From Apostichopus japonicus (Eukaryota > Echinodermata > Holothuroidea > Aspidochirotida > Stichopodidae), in contig NC_092580.1 of the NCBI RefSeq assembly GCF_037975245.1, positions 5,120,501 through 5,184,500 on the forward strand: DNA of 64,000 nt. Reading direction: 5' to 3'. The position numbers and the translations under genes were made by a program. Below, in pieces: positions 35,801 to 64,000 of the stretch (positions are counted from its first letter, which is position 1; each line of letters begins with the position of its first letter). Below the pieces are notes generated by a model. That model ran no database searches. It was given only the letters and a program-made list of their open reading frames with translations, and was not told the origin of the DNA.

Positions 35801-38678
35801 TTACAGTAAATTATGATTAGAGATCTGTGAACACTTTCACAATGAGGTCTCCAAATAGGGGACAGTTGACTTCATAGGAATTATAAACTTGAGCTTCAGG
35901 AGTCCAGCCATAAAACGGAGCAGGACACGAACGTCCAACCTGAACCTCATCTTCTACGCTTCCAACCTGAAACTGTTTATTTTTGATCACATTCTACTAA
36001 ATAACCTTTTTCTTATGAAGTCAGTGACTGAGGCTCAACCATGCCCCCCAAACCCCCTCCTCCCCCAACTGGCATACAGAATAGTACAAAAAATCCTAGT
36101 GTACAGTTCATTAATATGTATAACATGTATGTGCTGTACGATGAAAACGGTAGATAATTCTCTAACAACATTCTAAATCCCACCCACCCACCCCTCCCTC
36201 CCATCCGTACTTAAAATGTGATTGCGCTCTTGGTCAGCGCTGAGTCTGTAGGATCGTTAAGCATAAAATGGTCTGTGCTTTAAATGAATATTTGCAAATA
36301 AGATTGTCTTTCCAATGATTTCAACTCAGATTCAGGAAGGAATGCACTTGCTTATCACCGGGCCCAATGGTTGCGGCAAGAGCTCACTGTTCCGTATCTT
36401 TTGTGGACTCTGGCCGGCTTATGGAGGGGTTTTGGTCAAGCCCGATGCTAAGCACATGCTGTTCATACCTCAACGGTGAGCATCTTTTCCAAACATGCTT
36501 GCAGCACAGCAGCTGATGTTATTGCAATGAAACCATTAAATTTGAGAATGTCAAACTGTGAAAGATTTCAGTGCCATTTTGATTGGTGAAGCAGATGTTA
36601 ACAAGGTTAAATACAGTGACTGGATCAATGAGATTGTGTCGTAAAACTAGGGTCATAAACCGGGTTTATCTCTCAAGAAAGGAGGACAGGTCGGGGTGGC
36701 CTGGAGTAGCTGGGGTTTAAATTAAGGGATACCAGATTTGAGGTTGAAATGAAGTTTTGGCCTTCATGAAGTGATACGTTTCTATTCTTCCAGGCCGTAC
36801 ATGTCTATGGGCACACTGAGGGACCAAATCATTTATCCCGATACTCCCGAGAAGATGCAGGCCAAAGGATTCTCGGACAATGACTTGGAGGAAATCCTGG
36901 AGACTGTCAACCTTCAGTACATTGTGGTGCGAGAGGGCGGTATGTAGATTTAAAGGTTGACTGCCGGCAGAAAATAAAGAAATGAAGTTTTAGACTGTCA
37001 AACATCAATGCAGATTACCCTGCAAAGCTTTTGAGAAATTCTGCTTTAAACATTAATAGGATGTCTCATAAATCAAAGCGGCTGGTCTACAAAGTCTATC
37101 TAGCCACAGAAACAATTATATGTCAACTCATCAGAAGCAACACAAACTTCAGATAGAATTTTTTGACCTTAAATTAAATGTTTGAAATATATCAGACATT
37201 TTGTCAAGGACTAATGTGGTGTAATTTCATGCTGGGTATGTTGTATTGTTTGTTTGAGTAATTACAATTACAAAACAATGGATCAACATTAAAGGTTTAG
37301 ACTGGCAAGTGTTTGTCACCACATTTGCTTTACAGGAGCATTCCAGACATTTAGCATATTTTGATATAGATATCTTGAAAACTGGAATTTACATACAAAC
37401 ATAACCTGCACACAAGTGCTGCCTTCCCTTTTCACTGCTAGAAATCTGCGATACATGGCTGGCTAAATTGGTTATAAAGAATTACGTAATACCATCTTGA
37501 TCATTGTTTGAAACTTTAACCTCTTCACTTTACAGAAAGAAAAAAAGTGCTTTGTTTACTCTTTAAATATATTATTAAATAAATTTTTTTTTTTAAATAT
37601 CTTTGCATGATTGGAAAGCCCTTAACTCAAGAGATCAGTGTGGTTACAATCATTTTGCTGCATTTTATCATATCTTAAAAAAAATAGTGTCCAAACAAGT
37701 TCTATACTGAAAATAATATTTCAGAATATTTGAAATGAAGAAAAACATTTTATGATTTTGAACATTTTGTTTTATTGTAAATGATGGAACATTCCTTACT
37801 CTTTCAAGAACCTACAAATGATTTACTTTATTGTCTGTTGATTAATTTCTTTCCTTTTATTTTTACCTTTGTAGGCTTTGATACCATAAACGATTGGACG
37901 GACGTCTTCTCTGGAGGAGAGAAGCAGAGAATGGGAATGGCCAGATTATTCTATCAAAGGTAAATATCTCTATGTTATGATCTGTTAATGATGTAGCAAC
38001 CCCTATGTGATCAGAGAATGACCAGATACTTTAAGATGGAGCTTGGGCATGAAGTAGGTGCTACCATTTCAAATCTCTTTAATTTCCTCTTCGATTACAG
38101 ACCAAAGTTTGCGCTTCTTGACGAGTGTACCAGTGCAGTGAGCATCGACGTCGAAGGTAAAATTTTTGTACGAGCAAAGGACGCCGGGATCATTCTCCTG
38201 ACCATAACTCACAGACCTTCCCTCTGGTGAGTAACTCATCGATCGTTGACGTCCATGTCTCTCTGTCAGTTTATGTTTCTCTCAAGTTTTTTTGAATATC
38301 GGTAGAGGGTCACAAATTTAAATTTATCTCAAAGAGCTGCAGAAAAAGTTACTTTCTATAATTGATAAAATATTGTCTTTTTGCCATTCTAGGAAATACC
38401 ACACCCATTTACTTCAGTTCGATGGAGAGGGGAATTGGAGACTCGAAGAGTTGAACACAGCTACCAGACTCAGCCTCAACGAAGAGAAGCAGCGGCTAGA
38501 GGGCCAGCTGGCCGGAATACCCAGAATGCAACAGCGATTACACGAGCTCTGCGAGATACTGGGGGAGGACTCGGTCCTCAAGACCACAGTCCCTTCTCAA
38601 GGAGAGGATGGTAACGGTTCATCCATACCAGAGGCGGATAAATTCATCACCCCTGGTGTCGGAGAGGAGGAAGACTAA
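28917..38678 (+). CDS. ABCD1/2-like: Peroxisomal ABC half-transporter, ABCD1/ABCD2 (ALDP) type; whole gene, 10 coding exons
   Basis: Joined exons 28917-29882, 30225-30402, 32558-32679, 33393-33549, 35601-35698, 36330-36475, 36794-36939, 37875-37959, 38101-38226 and 38393-38678 give 2310 nt: 769 residues plus TAA. All junctions are GT-AG and keep frame. The family dimerises in the peroxisomal membrane and imports very-long-chain acyl-CoA for beta-oxidation. Visible in order: N-terminal membrane domain (roughly residues 20-400); the EAA-like motif [12 protein letters not shown] (311-322); Walker [10 protein letters not shown] (518-526); Q-loop Gln about 555 in FIPQRPYMS; signature FSGGEKQR (616-623; vertebrate paralogues have LSGGEKQR); Walker B FALLDE with catalytic Glu641; H-loop His670 in THRPSLW. 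The length is slightly above the 740-745 residues of human ABCD1/2, from a longer N-terminus and tail. ABCD1/2 is favoured over ABCD3 by [21 protein letters not shown] and the C-terminal [20 protein letters not shown] region. The split between ABCD1 and ABCD2 cannot be resolved and may postdate this lineage. Confidence 0.95.
30225..30402 (+). CDS. ABCD1/2-like: ABCD1/2-like exon 2
   Basis: The acceptor is TTGTTAG and the donor is G|GTAAAT. It encodes [10 protein letters not shown] through PTNP and contains the family-diagnostic [14 protein letters not shown] stretch of the last membrane helices. It ends in phase 1. Confidence 0.92.
30403..32557 (+). other. ABCD1/2-like intron 2
   Basis: Intron of 2155 bp. 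It contains C/T- and G-rich patches (30535-30620, 31893-31955, 32220-32265) and no recognised gene. The G-rich run at 31893-31955 alternates GGGGGATGAGGGAAG motifs. Confidence 0.6.
32558..32679 (+). CDS. ABCD1/2-like: ABCD1/2-like exon 3
   Basis: Exon of 122 nt with acceptor CTTTAG and donor GAG|GTGAAC. It encodes [20 protein letters not shown] through ERILSSYKE. The end matches the conserved AIERIMSSYKE of human ABCD1. No ORF of 60 codons or more marks it; it is supported by homology and splice phase. Confidence 0.9.
32890..33187 (-). repeat. Full-length tRNA-derived SINE in ABCD1/2-like intron 3
   Basis: On the minus strand, from about 33187: TGTGGTCAAGTGG (A box), GGTTTGAGCCCTGG (B box), then the core TGGCAAGGCGCTTTACCTCC and a TTCACCCAGGTGTATAAATG block, ending near 32890. 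The head is Leu-tRNA-like. The core resembles widely conserved deuterostome SINE bodies. Confidence 0.8.
33393..33549 (+). CDS. ABCD1/2-like: ABCD1/2-like exon 4 (linker before the nucleotide-binding domain)
   Basis: The acceptor is ATTATTAG. It encodes [20 protein letters not shown], matching the family's TELAGYTARVHEMFQVFED, followed by a variable charged linker. The donor CAAG|GTCAGA is the weakest of the gene but is the one that keeps phase with exon 5. Confidence 0.88.
34135..34365 (+). repeat. ~32-bp minisatellite in ABCD1/2-like intron 4
   Basis: CTGTGTATTTCATAGACTGCTTTGGGCTTTAT-type units start at about 34139, 34171, 34202, 34235, 34266, 34298 and 34331. Seven copies, moderately diverged. 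Confidence 0.8.
34780..35095 (+). mobile_element. LINE 3' tail (CR1/L2-like) in ABCD1/2-like intron 4
   Basis: GTAAAGCGTTTCGAGCAGCG..GCGCTATATAAGTAC followed by a TTTTATTATTATT tail is the characteristic 3' end of CR1/L2-type elements, which are commonly cut to this length. Its 5' limit is uncertain. Confidence 0.65.
35181..35198 (+). repeat. G homopolymer run
   Basis: GTGGGGGGGGGGGGGGGG, a near-pure G run of about 15. Another lies at 35482-35492 in the same intron. Such runs recur through the window (5672, 6258, 6988, 18286, 54427, 56432). Confidence 0.7.
35601..35698 (+). CDS. ABCD1/2-like: ABCD1/2-like exon 5 (start of the nucleotide-binding domain)
   Basis: Exon of 98 nt with acceptor ATTTCAG and donor AAG|GTTTGT. 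It encodes [19 protein letters not shown], the first strands of the ATPase domain (human: NIPIVTPSGEVVVASLNIR). Confidence 0.9.
36330..36475 (+). CDS. ABCD1/2-like: ABCD1/2-like exon 6 (Walker A)
   Basis: The acceptor is AACTCAG. It encodes [19 protein letters not shown] and ends in LFIPQ plus CG of the next Arg codon. It carries the P-loop Lys and Ser and the Q-loop Gln. The donor is GTGAGC, phase 2. Confidence 0.93.
36794..36939 (+). CDS. ABCD1/2-like: ABCD1/2-like exon 7
   Basis: The acceptor is TTCTTCCAG. It encodes [20 protein letters not shown] through YIVVREGG, close to human [20 protein letters not shown]. The donor is G|GTATGT. Confidence 0.93.
37875..37959 (+). CDS. ABCD1/2-like: ABCD1/2-like exon 8 (ABC signature)
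   Basis: Exon of 85 nt with acceptor CCTTTGTAG. It encodes [20 protein letters not shown] and then MARLFYQR. The signature reads FSGGEKQR. The donor is AG|GTAAAT. Confidence 0.93.
38101..38226 (+). CDS. ABCD1/2-like: ABCD1/2-like exon 9 (Walker B, D-loop, H-loop)
   Basis: The acceptor is CGATTACAG. It encodes [20 protein letters not shown] and ends in [10 protein letters not shown] plus TG of Trp. The 141-nt intron before it is the shortest in the gene. The donor is TG|GTGAGT. Confidence 0.93.
38393..38678 (+). CDS. ABCD1/2-like: ABCD1/2-like exon 10 (C-terminus and stop)
   Basis: The acceptor is CATTCTAG. It encodes [16 protein letters not shown], the conserved [20 protein letters not shown] helix and an acidic tail ending in GEEED, then TAA at 38676-38678. 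No type-1 peroxisomal targeting signal is seen, as expected for a PEX19-dependent membrane protein. Confidence 0.93.
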
Positions 38679-40154
38679 ATTATTTTGTTCCACAGAAAGA
38701 GATTATCTATAATGAAGCCAAATGTGTCAAGATTTGAAGAACTTGATTGAATATGCAGCTTTTGTTACTTATAGGACTTTTACCATATCTGTAATACTTG
38801 TTATATTTTATGGCATTAATTTTTCTCAACTAAGAAATTTCACCATCTTAAGCTGTTTTTTGTTGCAAATAATATTTTATGAAGACTAGCTCACATGTTC
38901 TTGTTTCATATATTTCTTTTATACTTTTTACTTTAAAAAAAATTTCCCTTTAGTTAATCCGATGTGTAAGAATATGCTTATTTTGCCACTTTCTCATAAT
39001 CATAACCAGGTTCTTCTTATGGAGACATCCTTTTTTTTTTAATGGAAAACTACTTTTTTTCAAAATATTGAATACGTAGCTGGAGGGTAGCATTATTCAG
39101 AACAACGCAATTTTAATGCTGATCATTTAACAAATGGATATTTTAGTAAAAAAACGTGGGTTACTGTTATAAGAATTCATGTGTTCTCAGAATGGACAGG
39201 GTTAACACAGGCTCAAAGCACAAAACAGCTTATTGTTCTAGCAAGTGATTTCACTTGCCAAATAACAGGGAACACATGATTTGTAACATGCTGCTAGTAT
39301 TTCTATAGATTTAGGATTTATTTAGACCAACTCTATTGGCAATGTTTATTCATTGTTTATTCAGTATTTATTCAGGGTGCTTGGACATTGTTTCACCAGT
39401 TTTTTCGTTCAGCAGGGTACTTATTCAGTCAATGCAAAGAGACGTTCGTTTCAGGTATTTATCGTGACCCGTCTTTGCAATTCTTGGGATAAAACCTGTA
39501 TAATCGAATCTTCAATCAGCTGTTTCATGATTTGAGATACACTTAAAGGCACAAGATTACATATGTATATATATGCTTTATATATACTTTAGGTATTTTG
39601 TTACATTGTTACATAGCTAATATCATTGATGATGGGAAGAAGTTTTGGGTTTAATATCAAGAAATTGTTAATACCATAGATGATTATATTAAGTCACCAC
39701 TGTTTAATGGTAAAAGTCTTCTCACACAGCAGTTTTATTCGCTTGGCCAATCAAGTCATGAAGAAATATGAAAAGAAATGTCTAAATTGATTCCCGCATC
39801 ATGTGGTCAGTCACGGTATTAAACAAATCAAGGTGATTAAGACCTCACTTGTTGACAATCTTGCCAAAGACATATTTCAAAGCAAAATAGGATATTGAAT
39901 TGACAATACTTTGTGATAATTCTTAAGCTTTTTGCGTGAAGTTTTCATTATTAAAATTCAGATGGTAACAAAATAGGTTCTTCGATGGGTCGGTCGCAGC
40001 TTTGACTCGACTCATGACCAGGAGGCATGAAGTATGTCATGCGTGAAGCATGCATCTGTCTGTACCGTACCGGTTGTCAAACACGTAAAACTCTGGAGTA
40101 ACAACGACTAGTGTTCCACTAGTCTCAACTACTTCTCACCTTTATATATATATG

Positions 40155-40292
40155 TATATATAACTGAAAACGTAATGAGCTGGAAACCCAAAACAGTGAT
40201 AAAACGTCCAGCCTCCACTGGGATTCGAAACCTGGGCCTCCTGCTTTACATGCGGACACCCTAACCACTAGGCTATGGACGCTGACTGTATG
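40155..40292 (-). repeat. tRNA-derived SINE head
   Basis: On the minus strand: TAGCCTAGTGGTTAGGG (A box), then GGTTTCGAATCCC (B box), followed by GGCTGGACG that can pair with CGTCCA at the 5' end. Spacing between the T-arm and the 3' pairing strand is too long for a tRNA, so this is a SINE. A TA-rich tail follows at 40140-40160. Confidence 0.65.
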
Positions 40293-40383
40293 TCCAGAGG
40301 TTCGAAACCGGTAAGGAAGGTCATAATTCCACTGTAGGCGCTTGTCACCTGTATCGAACAATACTAGTTCTGTTTTTGGTGAC

Positions 40384-40389
<6 letters not shown>

Positions 40390-40444
<55 letters not shown>

Positions 40445-40446
40445 GG
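40390..40446. repeat. (TA)n(GA)n microsatellite
   Basis: About 30 bp of TA repeats followed by about 24 bp of AG repeats. Confidence 0.95.
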
Positions 40447-41190
40447 AGATAGATACCAATACGCAGGTGTCTAGCCGTTTAGAGTCCAAACGGAGGAGCA
40501 CTAATTGACAAGGGACATTCTTGTTAAAGTTTATATTATCATATTGCTATCTGTAATTTATGTTTATAACCATTGGACAAATCATCAAATGAATGTCCGT
40601 CCCTTATGCTGTATTTTTACCTCAATGCTATGTTTAGTTAGAAGATTTGAGTAGATGATTTCCTATATGCTTGTTGTGTAGATTTCACTGTAAACCAACA
40701 TTGCAGTTTCACATTCTATATTTTCACATTCCTGTCTCTATGCAACCGTATAGAATTTTTTTTACCAAAACTTGCAATTGCAGGGTGAAATTAGTTGGGT
40801 CGGATTAATATCTTTAGTTTTTAACTTCCTTGTTTTTTGTTGTTTTAGAATTGAGATTCATCACAAGCACATTTGAAGTCTTTGACCTAACAGTGGACAC
40901 ATGAGTCATACTCTGACATGAGACATAGTACATGAATACATTATAAATATAATAAGGACAAAATAAGCAATGTTAATTATGAATATTTCTGGGACACTTT
41001 GAAATGAAAATTAATATATATTATATCCTGTCACATGTATATTGAAGTTCGCTGATGATTTACGGTTAGTTTACTTGCCAGTATTGCTACATGTGTGTTG
41101 AATCTAAAAATTGGTTTTCCGCTGCGATACCTTCACTAGCAATATAATTCTCTAGCTTGAAAGTGTGTTAAATGTGGTTTTGAAACACCT

Positions 41191-41196
41191 AATAAA
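41191..41196 (+). promoter_or_regulatory. Candidate poly(A) signal for the ABCD1/2-like gene
   Basis: AATAAA followed by an A-rich stretch, about 2.5 kb after the stop. A second AATAAA lies at 41616. If either is used, the 3' UTR contains a SINE (40155-40290) and a TA/GA microsatellite. No transcript evidence is available. Confidence 0.3.
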
Positions 41197-42289
41197 GATT
41201 AAAAAAAGGTAAAACAATAAGTGAACTTGGTGAGCTTGTGTCTTGGTGATCTTGTATCTAATAAACATATATGTAAAATTTATCAGAATCAAATGAAACA
41301 AATTGTAAATATCGATCTTAAGGTGCGGGGGAAAAAATGCAGTGGTTGATCATTTCTTGCATATTCCACAATCCATATCATATTTTCCCTCTTGCTACCT
41401 CCCATATCATGGAACCATGATCATGGAACCAGGAAAAAATCTGTGTTTTAAGCTATCTATGCCAAATAATCATAAAGATGTAAAAGGATACAGTGTTTCT
41501 CATACAAATGAAATTTACCTTTAGTGTGATGTGAATGAATAGGAGTTAACCATGGTAAGACATAGTGTTTTCTGTACTATGTGAAAGCTGAATAATATCA
41601 AAGTATGATTTATGTAATAAATGATAAAAATTATGAACATGACAGTGGTTGTCTTGCCTTTCAATTTTTTTTCAAAGGCCAGGGAGTGTATCTAACACAT
41701 TGGGAGTGTTGAACTGCGTTGAGTAACTTCAACATGAGTTCATGAGAACTTAAAGGGTCAGCCTTAAATGGTCAGCAGTATTTGGGTCATCAATGTTAAC
41801 CACATATATGCTAGAAAGTCAAGTGATGGCCACCAATGCTATAAATTTAACAGTATTTCACTGCCACTGTTAAAAACAAACAAAAAGTTACCCATCCTGG
41901 GATACTTAATTATCTAATTTATTTTAATAATTCTCAATAGCTGGGAATAATTTGCAGGATTAGAGCATCTCATAATTTAAAGTATTCTTGAAAACTTCTA
42001 GGAATTTTTAGCTAGCCGTAATTTGGTAGCCAAATTCCGATGACCTTGGAAGGTGCCACAGCGCTTTGACACTAGCTGAATTGCTGTTGAATGCCGCTGG
42101 TCTCATGTCCTCAGAGAGTCACTGTTGGTCAAGCTTACAGTAGAGTTGGCACCTATCTTCACAGTTCCCTGAATGTGTGTACAGAATCAGTGCCAAAGAC
42201 AGAACCGGACAAGCAAGGAAAAATAAAATCTTTACCTGTACTTCATCACTCTCTCAAACCAGTCCTGTTATGTCAAAAGTGACCAGGTA

Positions 42290-42535
42290 TATTGTGAACA
42301 TGATGGTCCCTCTTGTGGACATGATGGTCGCTCTTGTGGGTATATGATTATGGTCCCTCTTGTGGACATGACAATGGTCCCTCTTGTGGACATGATGATG
42401 GTCCCTCTTTTGGACATGATGGTCCCTCTTGTGGACATGATTATGCTTCCTCTTGTGGACATGATGATGGTTCCTCTTGTGGACATGATGGTCCCTCTTG
42501 TGGATTTGATGGTGGTCCCTCTCGTGGAACCATCA
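42290..42535. repeat. 21/24-bp minisatellite (GGTCCCTCTTGTGGACATGAT)
   Basis: Ten or more units. Because all unit lengths are multiples of three, long ORFs appear on both strands; these are by-products, not genes. It lies between the two convergent genes. Confidence 0.9.
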
Positions 42536-42539
42536 TGAG

Positions 42540-44815
42540 AAAATGTAGATGAGCTTGATAGCCAAAGGTGGTTTATTGGGAAGAAGAAATTTTAGTATTT
42601 TGGAAGGTTGCTTTGCATATTCCAAGTCACATTTAAAAATCTACCAACTTGAAAACATTCCAGAAATGATCTTCCTCCCGATCAAACTGATCGGTCCTTG
42701 CCTGGAAAATTTGTTTTGATATTGTCCATACAATACCTGTTCTATCATCCAAGTGTGCATCAAGTTTTCCATAAGAGACAAAAATGTTAAAAAAAGACAT
42801 TTAACAAGTGCCACTGTATTAGTTACATTTTAATAGTAATATTTGTCCCTGTTCATAAACAACACATTACAACATTACTTTATATGATCATTACAAAATC
42901 AAAGTCACTTTCATATACATATGTTGCTATAGAAAAGAAAAACAATGAAAAAAACAAACAGAAAAATCAGTGGAAATGTGAATAACACTGACATTGATAG
43001 GAGTGGATTTTAAAGACACAAAAAGCAATCTTCATATTTTACAATTTAGTCCCATGTAAAAACATCACTTTTACAACTCTTGTAATTATTGGAGTGCTCA
43101 TTGAAAATGAGTCACATTTCAATACTAAAGCGCATGAATATTTATAGACAAATATTTTATATTTGTCATTACAAAAGAGTCATGAAGGCTCCTCCTTACA
43201 TCCCTGAAGCCCAGATACCCTCTCAATATCTTACAATTGTTTGACACACTGCTATAAAGTATTTTTCAATATCGACGTGTATTTAACTCATTTATCTAAG
43301 ACTATTTGTGAAACCCACGTAATGATATCCTAATGCAGTAATGTGATGATTTGAAAGCACAGGTTTTAGTTAGATGATGTTACTATGTCAGGCACTTGTG
43401 TGTTGACCAAACAGTCAATTTGAAGACCCACACAACCCCCTTCAGTGGTGGTTAGGTATGCAAACTAGGGATACAAAATCCACCTAAATGCTGTGAAACT
43501 GCCCTTTTGCTTATTGTTTTTCCCCTATGGTTTCCACTTAACAATTAAATTAACACTTAAACCATCCCATTATAAGAAAAGTTTTGCCCAACATTACAAA
43601 TAGGAAAATCCTAACAATTGTGTGAGCACACTTGAATTATTTTGCACAATCGTAAGGTTTTGTCAAAAAAAGTTATCAAAAGATGATTTATACAGCCTTA
43701 TAAAATGTTGTACCAAAAGATGCGAATCATTTTGTTGAGGGCAAGCATGCAGCACAATTCATATCACTGACTGACGCCGACATTGGGCAAGCAGGGACAC
43801 ATCTATTATAAGTGTTGAAGATCTCAAAAAAGCCGATGTTAATCAGCAAGTTTTTACCAACTGGGAGAGCACTCGTCTTCATTAAGATCTTGCCATAGGT
43901 TCGTTTACAATCGCGCAAATACCAAAAACTATTTCCCAAACAATTATGTCGCTGTTTTCAATAAGAAAAAAAAAAACGTTTTTTTCCTTAGCCCAAGGAT
44001 TTTTGATTTGATAACTTTTTGGAAAAATAAGAGGTGGGCTATAAGAACGAAAACAAAAATTTAAAATAAGAAAAGAAAAAATTTAAACATATCATTTTTT
44101 AGTAGAGACCAGACTACGGTCCACTCCTATCAATGCAGATGATATATAAGTTAAGCAAAAAGAGAGATTAGTTCCGACAACATCCCGCCTGTGAGAGCAA
44201 GTTTTAGGAGTAATGTCTTCATAGAGTCTTTTCATAGACGTCTTTCTTCTGCTTAACACTCAATGTTCGCTACCCTACTGCCGAGAAGCCTTCAGATATG
44301 TCTGTTGTTGTTGTTGTTTTTATTCTTCAAAATCCATCCTTACAAGCCTAGAATACTCTCAAGTCCAAAGTGGTAAAAATGTAATTGGAACTTATCATAA
44401 TTTGACACAAAAAACCTTGGTGGAAGAACTAAGGATAGTTTAGATATTGCTATGTTAATTAAAAAGTTACTTTGACTGGATGGTAACTGTGGCAAGTTAA
44501 TAGAAGAAAGCTGTTATTTTAATTAGTATTTCATCGATAAAAATCAAGAGCATTTTGACGCTGATACAGGACGGTAAATGAAAAGAAACAAAATGCCACT
44601 AACACGTCCTTCTTGAAAGTGCAGAAAATGATATCAGAACACAAAAAAAGGAGGAAAAAAACTCTGACCTAAGTGCTGGCTTATTGAAAAAGGTGCAAGT
44701 AGGTGCACACAATTGGTTTTCATATAATCTGGACTTGAGAACTTCTAACCTTTTAAAGAGATGAAGAGTTTGGTTTTAACAGACATAACTAAGGCTTCCT
44801 TTAAAGCAGCAGGGC
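42540..44815 (-). other. TGR 3' UTR and convergent intergenic region
   Basis: Must hold the SECIS element for selenocysteine insertion, on the minus strand downstream of 44816. I scanned for ATGA..AA..GA geometry and found no convincing element. The best weak candidate is at 44355-44398 (ATGA, then AAGTTCCAA pairable with TTGGACTT, then GAG), but its apical loop lacks the unpaired AA. Confidence 0.4.
44329..44334 (-). promoter_or_regulatory. Candidate poly(A) signal for the TGR gene
   Basis: AATAAA on the minus strand about 485 nt after the TAA. If used, the required SECIS element must lie between it and 44815. Another minus-strand AATAAA lies near 42571, which would allow a much longer 3' UTR. 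Confidence 0.3.

Positions 44816-64000
<19,185 letters not shown>

Larger units (their letters stand above)
38679..42280. other. 3' region of the ABCD1/2-like gene, no further gene seen
   Basis: Presumably the ABCD1/2-like 3' UTR and intergenic DNA. T- and A-runs are common. Besides the SINE and microsatellite listed separately, nothing coding was recognised. Confidence 0.55.

Noticed and set aside
40200-40292. Functional tRNA gene on the minus strand
   Set aside because: The 3' pairing strand is too far from the T arm, and the sequence continues into a SINE-like tail.
42268-42552. Repetitive proteins on both strands (MSTRGTI and GPSCGHD types)
   Set aside because: By-products of a 21/24-bp minisatellite; open on both strands at once.
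44355-44398. SECIS element
   Set aside because: It has ATGA and a pairable stem but a 16-nt loop without the unpaired AA, and no matching lower helix. Too weak to call as a feature.

Overview
The window is animal nuclear DNA. It is AT-rich, has two genes split into many short exons by GT-AG introns, and is full of tRNA-derived SINEs, DNA-transposon remnants, a LINE fragment, satellites and G/C homopolymer runs. Both genes have close vertebrate counterparts: a peroxisomal ABCD1/2-type half transporter and a thioredoxin-glutathione reductase with C-terminal selenocysteine. A marine invertebrate deuterostome, most plausibly an echinoderm, fits best. The species is an inference only.

Layout. 1-1300: tRNA-derived SINE heads on the minus strand, including five copies in a 161-bp tandem array. 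1300-5650: a satellite of about seven 568-570 bp units with a dimeric higher-order pattern, flanked on both sides by inverted fragments of its own sequence. 6095-7433: a non-autonomous DNA transposon with 16-bp terminal inverted repeats. 7800-9200: SINE copies and a dispersed repeat that recurs near 61.4-62.0 kb. 9240-10400: a broken CR1/L2-like LINE. 10.4-14.2 kb: no gene seen. 14.2-14.85 kb: a palindromic minisatellite. 15.08-21.95 kb: three diverged tandem copies of a roughly 2-kb unit, the third split by a 2621-bp hAT element with an 8-bp target duplication. 22-28.9 kb: mostly unexplained DNA, one possible 52-codon ORF and one probable decayed transposon.

28917-38678 (+): complete ABCD1/2-like gene, 10 coding exons, 769 codons. 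38.7-44.8 kb: the convergent 3' regions of the two genes. 44816-64000 (-): thioredoxin-glutathione reductase, 14 coding exons in the window (539 residues including selenocysteine). Its 5' exons, with the start and the first part of the glutaredoxin domain, lie beyond the right edge.

The two genes are transcribed toward each other. One acts in peroxisomal very-long-chain fatty-acid import and the other in thiol/selenol redox balance; nothing in the sequence shows them to be coregulated. Introns of both genes have been colonised by SINEs and minisatellites. The most unusual is a 47-bp array that repeats the real 5' splice junction of a reductase exon.
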